From: Vibrio neonatus
GTDB lineage: Bacteria > Pseudomonadota > Gammaproteobacteria > Enterobacterales > Vibrionaceae
NCBI RefSeq assembly: GCF_024346975.1
Contig: NZ_AP024885.1
Location: 2,046,001 to 2,110,000, forward strand
Direction: 5' to 3'
DNA length: 64,000 nt
The position numbers and the translations under genes are program-made. Numbering within the stretch: position 1 is the first letter of the stretch; each line of letters opens with the position of its first letter. The notes below the pieces were generated by a model. It had not been told where the DNA came from. It saw only the letters and a program-made list of their open reading frames with translations, and made no database searches. This document shows positions 50,180 to 58,870 of this stretch, in pieces.

Positions 50180-50653
50180 ATGAACTTAAAAGAATCTCTA
50201 ATCCACAACCACTCTATCCTACTCAATGCAAAAGCAGACGATTGGAAGCAAGCCATTAAATTGGGTACCGATGTTTTAGTTAAAGCCAATGTTGTTGAAG
50301 AGCGTTATTACGATGCCATCGTCAGCGCCGTTGCCGAAGAAGGCCCATACATCTGCATTCATGATGCTTTTGCTCTCTCCCACTCTCGCCCTGAAGATGG
50401 CGTAATAAAAACTGGCTTTGCATTAACCGTCTTAGAAACTCCGGTGTTTTTTGATGGTGTAGATGAGCCTATTGATGTGCTGGTTACTTTGGCTGGCAAA
50501 GACTCCGAAGAACATATTGAAGGCACCATGCAAATCGCAAATCTGATTGAATTTGATGAAGATTTTTCTTTGCTTAGAGCCTGTAAAACGGCCAACGATG
50601 TTGCGCAATTAATTGATGCTGCACTTGCCGCTGTAGAAGGCGAAGCCGCTTAA
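50180..50653 (+). CDS. ulaC: Ascorbate PTS EIIA component
   Basis: Cytoplasmic phosphocarrier that takes phosphate from HPr and passes it to the EIIB domain of the fused permease. From the ATG at 50180 (MNLKESLIHNHS, aligned with E. coli) it has 157 residues. The active His is in FALSHSRPEDG at about residue 68. A longer start at 50168 is possible but unneeded. It lies 80 bases after the permease gene and ten bases before ulaF. Confidence 0.93.
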   Translation: MNLKESLIHNHSILLNAKADDWKQAIKLGTDVLVKANVVEERYYDAIVSAVAEEGPYICIHDAFALSHSRPEDGVIKTGFALTVLETPVFFDGVDEPIDVLVTLAGKDSEEHIEGTMQIANLIEFDEDFSLLRACKTANDVAQLIDAALAAVEGEAA

Positions 50654-50662
50654 GGAGATAAC

Positions 50663-51385
50663 ATGCCAGTATGTCATACACCTTCTATATATCACGATCT
50701 CAAACAGCGTGTTCTAGAAGCCAATTTGCAACTGCCAAAATATGGCTTGGTCACTTTTACTTGGGGCAATGTTTCTGAAATTGACCGCCAACTGGGCGTG
50801 ATTGCGATTAAGCCATCGGGAGTGGAATACGATGATATGACGATCAACCACATTGTGGTGGTTGATCTAGGTGGCGCAATCATTGAAGGAGAGTTAAACC
50901 CCTCTAGCGACACTGCCACGCATATAGAAATCTATAAAGCCTTTCCCAACGTTGGTGGCGTTGTGCACACTCATTCGCGCAGTGCGACAATTTGGGCGCA
51001 AGCAGGTATAGATATTCCAGCACTTGGTACCACTCATGCTGACTATTTTTACGGTGATATCCCCTGCACTCGTCGTCTATCTAACACCGAAATTGCTCAG
51101 GAATATGAAAGAAATACTGGCCTTGTCATCGTGGAAGAGTTTTCTCAACGCCGCATTGATCCTATGGCTGTCCCTAGCGCCATTGTTGCTGGGCATGCAC
51201 CATTTTCTTGGGGGAAAAATGCTAAAGATGCAGTGCACAATGCGGTAGTACTAGAAGAAATATCCGCCATGGCGCTTGCCACCAGAGCGCTCAATAGTGG
51301 CATCAAACTGCAACCTGAACTGTCCGATAAACACTACTTACGTAAGCATGGCGAAAATGCTTATTACGGACAGGAGAGGCATTAA
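50663..51385 (+). CDS. ulaF: L-ribulose-5-phosphate 4-epimerase
   Basis: Class II aldolase-fold zinc enzyme that makes D-xylulose-5-phosphate, the last step of ascorbate degradation into the pentose phosphate pathway. The 240 residues carry [13 protein letters not shown] at about residues 28-40, [10 protein letters not shown], the metal ligands in [14 protein letters not shown] at about 94-107, and [11 protein letters not shown] at about 171. AGGAG lies just before the ATG. AraD is a close relative, but the operon identifies this as UlaF. Confidence 0.93.
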   Translation: MPVCHTPSIYHDLKQRVLEANLQLPKYGLVTFTWGNVSEIDRQLGVIAIKPSGVEYDDMTINHIVVVDLGGAIIEGELNPSSDTATHIEIYKAFPNVGGVVHTHSRSATIWAQAGIDIPALGTTHADYFYGDIPCTRRLSNTEIAQEYERNTGLVIVEEFSQRRIDPMAVPSAIVAGHAPFSWGKNAKDAVHNAVVLEEISAMALATRALNSGIKLQPELSDKHYLRKHGENAYYGQERH

Positions 51386-51422
51386 CCAATAAGGGTTAAC
51401 GCCATATATGAGAGCCAATTTT

Positions 51423-52244
51423 ATGTATAAAGTGTTAGCGTTAGATCTTGATGGTACAGTGCTGACCGATAAGCACACCATCCACCCCAAAGTAAAACAA
51501 GCCATTGCGGATTTAAAGCGCGATTATCATGTGGTCATAGTGACAGGACGACATCATACCGCCGCCAGACCTTACTATTATGAGCTCGGGCTAGGTACTC
51601 CAATCATCTGCTGCAATGGCACCTATATTTATGACTATCACAATGAAGCCATACTGCAGCAAAATGCCATCAGCCATTTTAATGCATTAACGTTTATTGA
51701 TTTAGCGGAAGAGTTTCAACTGAAAATGGTCATGTACATTACCGATGCTATGACCTATTCCAACTACAACCCATTTGAATACATGTTGGCATTGGAAAGC
51801 TGGGCAGAAACCGCCCCTGAAGCGCATCGCCCCAAAATTTATCGAGTTAATTCATTTATTGAAGCCGCGAATAAGACCCAATATATCTGGAAGTTCGTCG
51901 TCGAAGGCGATCAGCAATCCATTGATATCCTCATGCAACACTCATGGATAAAAGCCAACTTTAATGGGGAGCGTTCATGGGCAAATCGAATTGATTTTTC
52001 TGCCACAGGAAACAACAAAGGCCTACGTCTAGCTGAGTATGTCGAGCGATTAGGTTATCAAGCCTCACAAGTCATCGCAGTCGGTGACAATCACAATGAT
52101 ATCTCCATGCTCGAATACGCAGGATTAGGCGTTGCAATGCAAAATGCTGATGACCTCGTCAAATCTTACGCACAGAAAGTGTGCCCAACAGACAACAATT
52201 GCGATGGTTTAGCCCATCTATTACGTGAACAATTAAAAGGATAA
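51423..52244 (+). CDS. Cof-type HAD phosphatase in the ula operon
   Basis: A 273-residue HAD-IIB hydrolase of the Cof/YidA/YbiV group from the ATG at 51423. It has VLALDLDGTVLTDKH (nucleophile Asp and acid Asp) at the start, IVTGRHHTAARPYY at about 38, and the closing VGDNHNDISMLEYAG at about 220 with the metal-binding Asp pair. E. coli has no such gene in its ula operon. It probably dephosphorylates a sugar phosphate, perhaps to relieve build-up of pathway intermediates; that is inference. Confidence 0.88.
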   Translation: MYKVLALDLDGTVLTDKHTIHPKVKQAIADLKRDYHVVIVTGRHHTAARPYYYELGLGTPIICCNGTYIYDYHNEAILQQNAISHFNALTFIDLAEEFQLKMVMYITDAMTYSNYNPFEYMLALESWAETAPEAHRPKIYRVNSFIEAANKTQYIWKFVVEGDQQSIDILMQHSWIKANFNGERSWANRIDFSATGNNKGLRLAEYVERLGYQASQVIAVGDNHNDISMLEYAGLGVAMQNADDLVKSYAQKVCPTDNNCDGLAHLLREQLKG

Positions 52245-52247
52245 CCC

Positions 52248-52895
52248 ATGACTAAACCAATGATTCAAATCGCCCTAGATCAAACCAACCTAGCCGCGGC
52301 TATAGAAGTAGCTAATAACGTGGAAAGCTTTGTCGATGTAATTGAAGTTGGAACGATTCTCGCTTTTGCTGAAGGGATGAACGCGGTATCCACATTACGT
52401 AAAAATCATCCCAATCACATTCTGGTCTGTGATATGAAAACAACCGATGGCGGAGCGATTTTAGCGCAGATGGCCTTTGAAGCTGGCGCTGACTGGATCA
52501 CCGTTTCCGCAGCGGCTCATATCGCGACAATTGATGCATGTAAAAAAGTGGCCGATAAATTTGACGGTGAAATCCAAATTGAAATTTATGGAAACTGGAC
52601 CATGCAAGATGCGCAATCTTGGGTTGATTTAGGTATTTCACAAGCCATTTATCATCGCTCTAGAGATGCTGAGCTTGCAGGTGTCGGTTGGACCGAAGAA
52701 GACTTAGTCAAAATGCGCGCCCTGTCAGAGTTAGGTATCGAGCTATCAATTACTGGCGGCATAGTCCCAGAAGACTTGTACTTATTTGAAGGCATCAAAG
52801 CCAAAACCTTTATTGCAGGACGCGCTCTTGCCGGTGACAAAGGCAAGCAAACAGCAGAGGCATTAACAGCCCAAATTAATCGCTACTGGAATTAG
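52248..52895 (+). CDS. ulaD: 3-keto-L-gulonate-6-phosphate decarboxylase
   Basis: Magnesium-dependent decarboxylase of the OMP-decarboxylase superfamily, making L-xylulose-5-phosphate. The 215 residues (E. coli 216) have EVGTILAFAEGM at about residues 34-45, the catalytic CDMKTTDGG at about 62-70 (Asp-x-Lys-x-x-Asp), and the phosphate-binding SITGGIVPEDL near 165. It starts four bases after the HAD gene and is followed by ulaE by nine bases. Confidence 0.95.
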   Translation: MTKPMIQIALDQTNLAAAIEVANNVESFVDVIEVGTILAFAEGMNAVSTLRKNHPNHILVCDMKTTDGGAILAQMAFEAGADWITVSAAAHIATIDACKKVADKFDGEIQIEIYGNWTMQDAQSWVDLGISQAIYHRSRDAELAGVGWTEEDLVKMRALSELGIELSITGGIVPEDLYLFEGIKAKTFIAGRALAGDKGKQTAEALTAQINRYWN

Positions 52896-52903
52896 GTGTC
52901 GAT

Positions 52904-53818
52904 ATGTATACAAACTTATCACGTCATCGTGTAGGGCTATATGAAAAAGCACTGCCTAATACTATGGGTTGGGAAGAAAAGCTCATCACAACCAAACAGC
53001 TCGCATTTGATTTTTTAGAGATTTCGATTGATGAATCCGATGAACGTCGCAGTCGACTTGATTGGACTGATGAGGAGATCTACACGCTAAGAAGGCTTTG
53101 TGAAAAACACCAGATTCCTCTGCAATCTATGTGTTTAAGTGCTCACCGAAAGTTCCCGTTTGGCTCAGCTGATCCAGATATTAGAGAGCAAGCGGTAATC
53201 CACATGCAAAAAGCCATTACCTTGGCTTACAAGTTGGGTATTCGCACTATTCAGCTTGCCGGTTACGATGTCTATTATGAGCCCGCAAATCAAGAGACTC
53301 ATCAACGTTTTATCGAAGGCATGAAGCTTTGTGCCCAACTTGCTGAGCGCGCTGGGGTCATGTTGGCTGTAGAGATCATGGATACTGACTATCTAAACTC
53401 TTTGAGTAAATTTGAAGTATTAAATAGAGAAATCAATTCACCATACTTTACCGCCTACCCAGATGTGGGCAACATTTCTGGCTGGAACTATGACATTGTC
53501 ACTGAGCTGAAATTAAGTAAACCTCATATCACCCAGATCCACTTAAAAGATACGTATAAAGTCACCTCTGACTACCAAGGACAGTTCAGAGATCTCATTA
53601 TTGGTGAGGGTGAGGTGAACTTTAATGCTATTTTTAACACCCTTAAAGAAACGGAATGTTACGTACCATTAGTAATAGAAATGTGGGCGCATGATGACAA
53701 CTGGAGAAAAAACATCATTACAGCTCAAAGACGTTTAAATGAGGCTTGTAGCCATGCTCAATTGCCTTGGTTATTTGAACTCAACCCAGATACTTGCTTA
53801 AAAGCTATCTTTCATTAA
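52904..53818 (+). CDS. ulaE: L-xylulose-5-phosphate 3-epimerase
   Basis: TIM-barrel epimerase (AP endonuclease family 2) that converts L-xylulose-5-phosphate to L-ribulose-5-phosphate. The 304 residues include KALPNTMGWEEKL near the start, FLEISIDESDERRSRLDW at about 36-53, and metal ligands in VEIMDTDYLNS and QIHLKDTYKV. It is some 20 residues longer than E. coli UlaE at the C-terminus. Last gene of the operon; a terminator follows within 11 bases. Confidence 0.93.
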   Translation: MYTNLSRHRVGLYEKALPNTMGWEEKLITTKQLAFDFLEISIDESDERRSRLDWTDEEIYTLRRLCEKHQIPLQSMCLSAHRKFPFGSADPDIREQAVIHMQKAITLAYKLGIRTIQLAGYDVYYEPANQETHQRFIEGMKLCAQLAERAGVMLAVEIMDTDYLNSLSKFEVLNREINSPYFTAYPDVGNISGWNYDIVTELKLSKPHITQIHLKDTYKVTSDYQGQFRDLIIGEGEVNFNAIFNTLKETECYVPLVIEMWAHDDNWRKNIITAQRRLNEACSHAQLPWLFELNPDTCLKAIFH

Positions 53819-53828
53819 ATACGAGCTT

Positions 53829-53858
53829 AGGCAATTTATGCACTTGCACAAATTGCCT
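53829..53858. terminator. Terminator between ulaE and the small cluster
   Basis: AGGCAATTT/AAATTGCCT with a 12-base loop, then TTTACTTT on the plus strand. It can stop the ula operon. Confidence 0.75.
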
Positions 53859-54251
53859 TTACTTTCCTAGCTGCAAATCAGTATAAATTTGATAGGACAC
53901 TTGATAGTTGTAGTTTCTGGCGATTCTTTGCGAAAAAAACAGCTGTGGTAGCTCGAACAAAAACAGAGCGATAAAAAACCAAATACCCCAACTTTCTCCA
54001 AGCATAAACCCCACTAGTGCCAAAATAGACCCCAGTAATTCAGCGACAAAAAGCCAATACCTTTTTAGGTAGCAATGATGAATGCCAAATAGGAAAAACC
54101 AATTTAAACAGGCATAGGTATCGGGATCTTTAAGTTGTTTAGATTGCTGCTGAAAATAAGATTTTCGATGGCGATCAGACAGTTGAGCAACCAGTAAACG
54201 CAGTTGCTCTTCTTTATGCTCAACCTTCTCCAATGAATCATAAAAATGCAT
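53859..54251 (-). CDS. Small membrane protein with TM2-like hairpin
   Basis: About 130 residues. The N-terminal half is polar and helical (KVEHKEEQLRLLVAQLSDRH). Then come two hydrophobic segments, about residues 47-68 and 72-100, with CLNWFFLFGIHHCYLKRYW resembling the TM2-domain pattern. I start at the ATG at 54251, overlapping the YidD stop by one base. Unknown function; coupled to the YidD-like gene. Confidence 0.65.
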   Translation of the reverse strand: MHFYDSLEKVEHKEEQLRLLVAQLSDRHRKSYFQQQSKQLKDPDTYACLNWFFLFGIHHCYLKRYWLFVAELLGSILALVGFMLGESWGIWFFIALFLFELPQLFFSQRIARNYNYQVSYQIYTDLQLGK

Positions 54252-54475
54252 CAAGGTACCTTATCCACGATTTTTTCGACTAAATCAGGTTGGCTACAGC
54301 GTTTAATCCGAGCCAAACCTAACTGCCAGCCCTTTAGAGCCCCATACTTTTGAATACATTGCTTCGTATATTCAGAGCAGGTCGGCTCAAAATTGCACTC
54401 AGTATTAAAATATCGCCGAGAGCCACCGCCTGCTTGATAACGCTTAATCAATGCTAAAGAGATAATCTTAAGCAA
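54251..54475 (-). CDS. YidD-like membrane protein insertion factor
   Basis: A YidD-family protein (about 74 residues) with KRYQAGGGSRRYFNTE and the family core CNFEPTCSEYTKQCIQKYG, matching the CRFxPTCSxY signature. YidD normally sits with rpmH-rnpA-yidC and helps YidC insert proteins. This copy is elsewhere, so it is probably an extra one. No ATG is available; I choose TTG at 54475 with AGGG eight bases upstream, though homology could extend slightly earlier. It begins three bases past the DUF4177 gene stop. Confidence 0.72.
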   Translation of the reverse strand: MLKIISLALIKRYQAGGGSRRYFNTECNFEPTCSEYTKQCIQKYGALKGWQLGLARIKRCSQPDLVEKIVDKVP

Positions 54476-54477
54476 TA

Positions 54478-54690
54478 TTAGCGCCCTAAAGTAATGATGG
54501 CAGCTTCTCGTGACCAAAATAACCAAAAGCGTTTATGTTCAATAACTTGAAACACTAACTGCCAACCATCTTGTGCGTATTTATTAAGTTCTGCCTCAAT
54601 TTTTTGCATAGGTAAACCGCTTGAGCCTAACAAAATAGTGCCACAACCACCCTCTACAATATGAACCACTTTGTACTCAATAAATCTCAT
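54478..54690 (-). CDS. DUF4177-family small protein
   Basis: A 70-residue protein MRFIEYKVVHIVEGG with the DUF4177 pattern EAELNKYAQDGWQLVFQVIE, that is, a small alpha-beta fold with Gly-Trp in the middle. The function is unknown. First gene of a three-gene minus-strand cluster with the YidD-like and membrane proteins. Confidence 0.75.
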   Translation of the reverse strand: MRFIEYKVVHIVEGGCGTILLGSSGLPMQKIEAELNKYAQDGWQLVFQVIEHKRFWLFWSREAAIITLGR

Positions 54691-55004
54691 TGATAATTAT
54701 CCTTATTTGCTGAAATAGATATTGCTTATAAACAAAATCTTACTCCAATTTAACCTAAGTTATAACCTTAACTTTTTACTATTAAGGACAGATGAACATA
54801 TAATTTTCTTTATTAACAAACAGATACAAACATCACTCGCTATCTAGAATAGATAAAATATATTCTAGAATTCATATTTCATAATAACCCTATGATAAAA
54901 AAAGAAAACTACGCCTGAATTCGAAAAGTAAAGTTGCGTAAGCTATGCTCAATTTTAACAATGTTAATATTGTTAATAAATAAACATTCGCAGGGGTAAA
55001 AAAT
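54691..55004. promoter_or_regulatory. AT-rich divergent gap with two inverted repeats
   Basis: TCTAGAATA (54843-54851) with TATTCTAGA (54861-54869) is a perfect inverted repeat. TTAACAAT (54955-54962) with ATTGTTAA (54969-54976) is another, about 30 bases before the next gene. CAGGGGT precedes that gene's ATG. They look like operator sites; no regulator is encoded beside them. Confidence 0.5.
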
Positions 55005-55490
55005 ATGAATATAAAACCGATAAAAATTGGTGTCTTGTTGAGTCTATTAACAATATTGTTTGGTTATGGACTAGGTTGTATATTTGGTGCAGCAAATAGT
55101 AGTATGAAAGATTATTTTCACGAACAAGTTTATGTCGTACATGCCGATAACTTCTCTAATGTGAAAGATCAAGATACTGCATTTTCTAAAGCCAAAGATT
55201 ACATTAAGCGTGCTCACCTACACTCTGCTGCAATGGGTACAGCCTCACTAGTGACGATCTTAGCTCTAGGCTTTTGCAACATCTCAGATAAAAAGAAAAA
55301 AGTTGTGAGTACAGTGACAGGCTTAGGTGCATCAGGTTACGGCGTCTTTGTATGGACATTAATGGCTTTTGTCACACCAATGATTGGCAAATCCGCAGCT
55401 CACGAAGCCATCGCAATTCTCGCCATACCGACAGGTTTAGCACTGGTTTTTGGTACTATGGCAACCATATATTACGTCTTCAAAGAGTAA
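55005..55490 (+). CDS. Hypothetical four-helix membrane protein
   Basis: A 161-residue protein with hydrophobic segments at about residues 8-29, 74-93, 101-125 and 135-157, and a soluble loop between the first two containing MKDYFHEQVYVVHADNFSN and an alternate charged helix. I do not recognise a family. CAGGGG at the right distance supports the ATG. It stands alone, ending at a strong terminator, 500 bases before the alginate lyase. Confidence 0.65.
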   Translation: MNIKPIKIGVLLSLLTILFGYGLGCIFGAANSSMKDYFHEQVYVVHADNFSNVKDQDTAFSKAKDYIKRAHLHSAAMGTASLVTILALGFCNISDKKKKVVSTVTGLGASGYGVFVWTLMAFVTPMIGKSAAHEAIAILAIPTGLALVFGTMATIYYVFKE

Positions 55491-55505
55491 TAGTTGTACA
55501 AGTCT

Positions 55506-55535
55506 AAAATAGCGATTGAGCTCAATCGCTATTTT
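55506..55535. terminator. Terminator after the membrane protein gene
   Basis: Fifteen-base perfect arms built on AAAATAGCGATTGAG, followed by TATTT. Confidence 0.85.
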
Positions 55536-56018
55536 TATTTACCACTATCTATTCAAACAATGAATTTAATTCACTCTCTAAATACAACTTCAATCTAAAT
55601 TATATTTTACTGTATTGAGCAATATTAATATCACCTTAGTAAAATTCTACTGTGAATTACTCTGTTCAAAAACTCACTTCAATATCCCGCTAAGAAATAC
55701 CTTTAGTTTCATAGCGTAAGCACTAATCACCACTAATTACTCATACCTATTAATCAATAGTAGCCCCGATCCCCAATCGATCTAGATCACATAAAATGCC
55801 ATTATCTAATGTACATTCACATTCATTTTGTTTGCTTGAACAAGTAGCGTAACAGGGACAATTTTCTGCTCTCAATAACCTTAATTGTTCAATTATCAAG
55901 ATCGAATAATCAATATATTTTAATTTGTGATCAAACAAACATATCCTAACTTAGAGGCTTTTTTTTTAAATCCACCTAACTATTATGTATGACAATAATA
56001 CATACATGGGGTTACATT
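55536..56018. promoter_or_regulatory. Alginate lyase upstream region with CRP-like sites
   Basis: No convincing gene. ATCGATCTAGATCACA (55776-55791) matches 13 of 16 bases of the CRP core TGTGATCTAGATCACA. TGTGATCAAACAAACA (about 55925-55940) matches 11 of 16 and lies about 80 bases before the lyase ATG. Carbon-source control by cAMP-CRP is plausible. A 62-codon minus frame at 55750-55938 is noted and rejected. Confidence 0.45.
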
Positions 56019-57062
56019 ATGAAAAAGAGTCTCGTTATAGCTGGTTCGCTTTTATTTGCAGTACCTGCTTTTGCCAACATCAATAGCAATGGGGTTTCTC
56101 ACCCAGTGCCTGCTGACAAGTTTGATATGACCAACTGGAAAATCACCATTCCTTCTGATATCAACAAAGATGGCAAAGTAGATGAAATTGAAGGCGTAGC
56201 AATGCTTAGCTACTCACACGACGATTTCTTTCATCTTGATAAAGACGGCAACCTAGTTTTTGAAGTACAAAACAAAGCTATTACTACTAAAAACTCTAAG
56301 AATGCTCGTTCTGAACTGCGTCAAATGCCTCGTGGTGCTAACTTCGATAACATTCTGACGGATTCAAAACTAAACCAGTGGGCTCTATCTAGCCACCCTC
56401 AAGCAGATCAATACAGCGCTGTTGGCGGAACGTTAGAAGCAACATTGAAAGTTAACCATGTTTCTATTCACGCTAAATACCCAGAAAAATACCCAGCATT
56501 CTCTGTTGTTGTAGGCCAAATTCACGCTAAGAAACACAATGACCTGATCAAAGCAGGTACTGGATATGGTCACGGCAACGAACCATTGAAAATTTTCTAC
56601 AAAAAATTCCCTGGTCAAAAATACGGTTCAGTATTCTGGAACTACGAGCGTAACCTAGCGAAAAACGATCCAAATCGCCAAGACATCTCATACCCAGTAT
56701 GGGGTAACACTTGGGAAAACACCGCAGCACCTGGTAAAGCAGGTATCGCACTTGGTGAAGAATTTAGCTACGCGGTGAAAGTTGAAGGCACTATGATGCA
56801 CCTAACTTTCAATACAGCAAGACACGATACAGTGACTTACGATATCGACCTAAGCAAAGGTATTGATAAGAAAGACCATGCAACAGGTTATGCTGAAGAT
56901 GATTTCTACTTCAAAGCCGGTGCATACGGTCAATGTAGCGTACAAGAAAAACACCCTGTTTGGGGCCCTGGCTGTGCAGGTACTGGTGACATCACTATCG
57001 ACAGACAAAATGGCGACTACAACAGTGTGACCTTCTCTGCCTTGAAACTAAATGGTAAGTAA
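56019..57062 (+). CDS. Alginate lyase, polysaccharide lyase family 7
   Basis: Secreted endolyase that cleaves alginate by beta-elimination. From the ATG at 56019 it has 347 residues with a Sec signal MKKSLVIAGSLLFAVPAFA. The PL7 landmarks are KNARSELRQMP at about residues 95-105 (the RSELR motif), VVGQIHAKK at about 165 (Gln-Ile-His), and YFKAGAYGQC near 300 (the YFKAGxYxQ motif with catalytic Tyr). All catalytic elements are present. It would let the cell feed on brown algae; no alginate monomer pathway lies in the window. Confidence 0.95.
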   Translation: MKKSLVIAGSLLFAVPAFANINSNGVSHPVPADKFDMTNWKITIPSDINKDGKVDEIEGVAMLSYSHDDFFHLDKDGNLVFEVQNKAITTKNSKNARSELRQMPRGANFDNILTDSKLNQWALSSHPQADQYSAVGGTLEATLKVNHVSIHAKYPEKYPAFSVVVGQIHAKKHNDLIKAGTGYGHGNEPLKIFYKKFPGQKYGSVFWNYERNLAKNDPNRQDISYPVWGNTWENTAAPGKAGIALGEEFSYAVKVEGTMMHLTFNTARHDTVTYDIDLSKGIDKKDHATGYAEDDFYFKAGAYGQCSVQEKHPVWGPGCAGTGDITIDRQNGDYNSVTFSALKLNGK

Positions 57063-57104
57063 TATTGTAAAACTCCTTCCTAGCAATATTTAACTCCCCA
57101 CTTT

Positions 57105-57133
57105 GGCCTTTCACGCACCTACCGTGGAAGGCC
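57105..57133 (+). terminator. Terminator after alginate lyase
   Basis: GGCCTTTCACG pairs with CGTGGAAGGCC (one mismatch), then seven T. Confidence 0.88.
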
Positions 57134-57176
57134 TTTTTTTGTTCTTATTCTTTTCTTTTCCTAAACAATAAAACTC

Positions 57177-57338
57177 ATACCAATCACACTAATTAAGTGA
57201 TCAGAAATAGCGCAGGAAAAATGCTCGAGAACAAGGCAGAATTTTTCGATAAGTAGTTATTCTACAATCAAAAATTCTAACGCCGTTATCGAGTATTTTA
57301 ACAAGCTAGAATGAGCAGTTATTTAGTACGATTGGTAT
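57177..57338. repeat. MITE-like repeat
   Basis: A 162-base unit bounded by ATACCAATC and GATTGGTAT, whose inner sequence continues the inverted symmetry (ACTAA near each end; an arm with TCGATAA and its partner TTATCGA). The whole folds into one long imperfect hairpin centred near 57258. Short repeats with these ends are, from memory, common in Vibrionaceae. Its right end touches the stop codon of the ABC ATPase gene. Confidence 0.75.
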
Positions 57339-58189
57339 CAATCCAGCTTCAAAAACTGTCTTACCCTTGGCGAGTCAGGATCGGTAAAGAATTTCTGAGG
57401 CGGGCTTTTTTCTATTAATATCCCTTTTTCTAGAAACACCACTTGGTTAGATACATTTCTCGCGAACTCCATCTCATGAGTCACCACCACCATGGTGTAT
57501 CCCTCTTTTGATAACTTCTGCATAACCAATAGCACCTCATCCACCAGCTCAGGATCCAGCGCTGAGGTTGGCTCATCAAACAGTAAAACCTCTGGCTCCA
57601 TTGCCAGCGCCCGAGCAATAGCAACGCGCTGTTTCTGACCGCCAGAAAGCATGCTGGGGTAACTATCCAATTTGTGTGACATGCCTACTTTTTCTAACTG
57701 CACTTTTGCTATCGCTTCCGCCTCTGGCTTGGACATTTTCTTAACGTGTAATAAAGCTTCCATCACGTTTTTTAGTACGGTTAAATGTGGCCAAAGGTTA
57801 AAGCCTTGAAACACCATTCCAATGCGCTCTCGCATTTTCGCTAATTCGCGATACTTCAGAGGCTTATTGGTTTTAGGATTAATGCCTACGCGCTCTTCTG
57901 CAACATGAATGGTGCCTCTCTCGGGCTGCTCAAGCCAGTTCATGCAGCGTAGCAATGTGGATTTTCCTGAGCCCGAAGAACCTAAAATACTGACAACCTC
58001 ACCTTTCTTAATGGTTAAATTGATGTCTCTTAACACCTCAATGCCATCGAATTGCTTTGATAGGTTAAACACCTTCACAATATCTTCCGCCGCTATTGCA
58101 GGCTCAGTTGACTTAACAGGCAACTCAACAACAGAGGCCGCCTCTTCATACGATTCAACTGATGGGGTTTCTCTATTCTGATTAAGCAT
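57338..58189 (-). CDS. Amino-acid ABC transporter, ATP-binding protein
   Basis: A 283-residue ATPase of the GlnQ/HisP class. Walker A is SILGSSGSGKSTLLRCMNWL at about residues 69-88, signature LSGGQKQRVAIARALA at about 180, Walker B VLLFDEPTSALDPE, and switch VVTHEMEFA. The first 40 residues are an acidic extension before the usual start. The gene overlaps the upstream permease gene by eight bases. It powers uptake of a polar amino acid or related compound with the two permeases and the binding protein. Confidence 0.93.
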   Translation of the reverse strand: MLNQNRETPSVESYEEAASVVELPVKSTEPAIAAEDIVKVFNLSKQFDGIEVLRDINLTIKKGEVVSILGSSGSGKSTLLRCMNWLEQPERGTIHVAEERVGINPKTNKPLKYRELAKMRERIGMVFQGFNLWPHLTVLKNVMEALLHVKKMSKPEAEAIAKVQLEKVGMSHKLDSYPSMLSGGQKQRVAIARALAMEPEVLLFDEPTSALDPELVDEVLLVMQKLSKEGYTMVVVTHEMEFARNVSNQVVFLEKGILIEKSPPQKFFTDPDSPRVRQFLKLD

Positions 58190-58847
58190 GACTTAGCCCT
58201 CTTTCCTGAACTTTATTTAGCGTAATTTTAGATAGCTGTTCAATGACGATACTGATCAGCCAATACAAAGCGATGGCGACAATAAACGCATTCAGCGGGA
58301 TGAAATAAGTAGATTGAATACTATTGGCCGCAGCGGTGATTTCCCCTACCGTGATAATGCACAAAAAGGCGGTATCTTTGAGGCAAATAATCAACTGATT
58401 CGCTATCAAAGGCACAGATTTAAACAACACATTCGGAACGACAACACGAGTGAATATTTTAAACTTAGAAAATCCGCACGCTTGCGCGGCCTCGATGTAT
58501 CCTGAATCTAACCCCTTGCGAATACCGCGAAAAATTTCGCAGAAATACGTACCGTGATAAAGGCTTAGTGAAATAACCCCTGCGGTAAATGCATCCATAC
58601 GAATGCCCACTTGCGGTAAGCCGTAGTACAACAAATACGCCAAAATCAAAAAAGGCAATGTACGCATAATATTGATGGCTAACACCACCCCAGCTTTTAA
58701 TCCCTTTGCGCCATTTTCTAATACATACAGCAATACCATTCCTAAGCCAAAGCTCACCAGTGATGCAATGATGAACAGCAGAAAAGTGTTGCCAAACCCA
58801 GAGATAAATATCTCCTTTTGCTGCCAGATGATTTCCCATTCACTCAT
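58182..58847 (-). CDS. Amino-acid ABC transporter, permease 2
   Basis: A 221-residue inner-membrane permease of the HisMQ type with about five helices. The EAA loop is YIEAAQACGFSKFKIFTRVV at about residues 133-152, where the ATPase docks. AAGGAG lies before the ATG at 58847. It is the second of two similar permeases in the operon. Confidence 0.92.
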   Translation of the reverse strand: MSEWEIIWQQKEIFISGFGNTFLLFIIASLVSFGLGMVLLYVLENGAKGLKAGVVLAINIMRTLPFLILAYLLYYGLPQVGIRMDAFTAGVISLSLYHGTYFCEIFRGIRKGLDSGYIEAAQACGFSKFKIFTRVVVPNVLFKSVPLIANQLIICLKDTAFLCIITVGEITAAANSIQSTYFIPLNAFIVAIALYWLISIVIEQLSKITLNKVQERGLSHA

Positions 58848-58870
58848 AATGACTCCTTAATGTGGTGGTC

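Noticed and set aside
55750..55938. Minus-strand 62-codon frame with CPCYATC and CECTL cysteine pairs
   Set aside because: Starts with TTG, has only a poor ribosome site, and overlaps a likely CRP site; too little to call it a gene.
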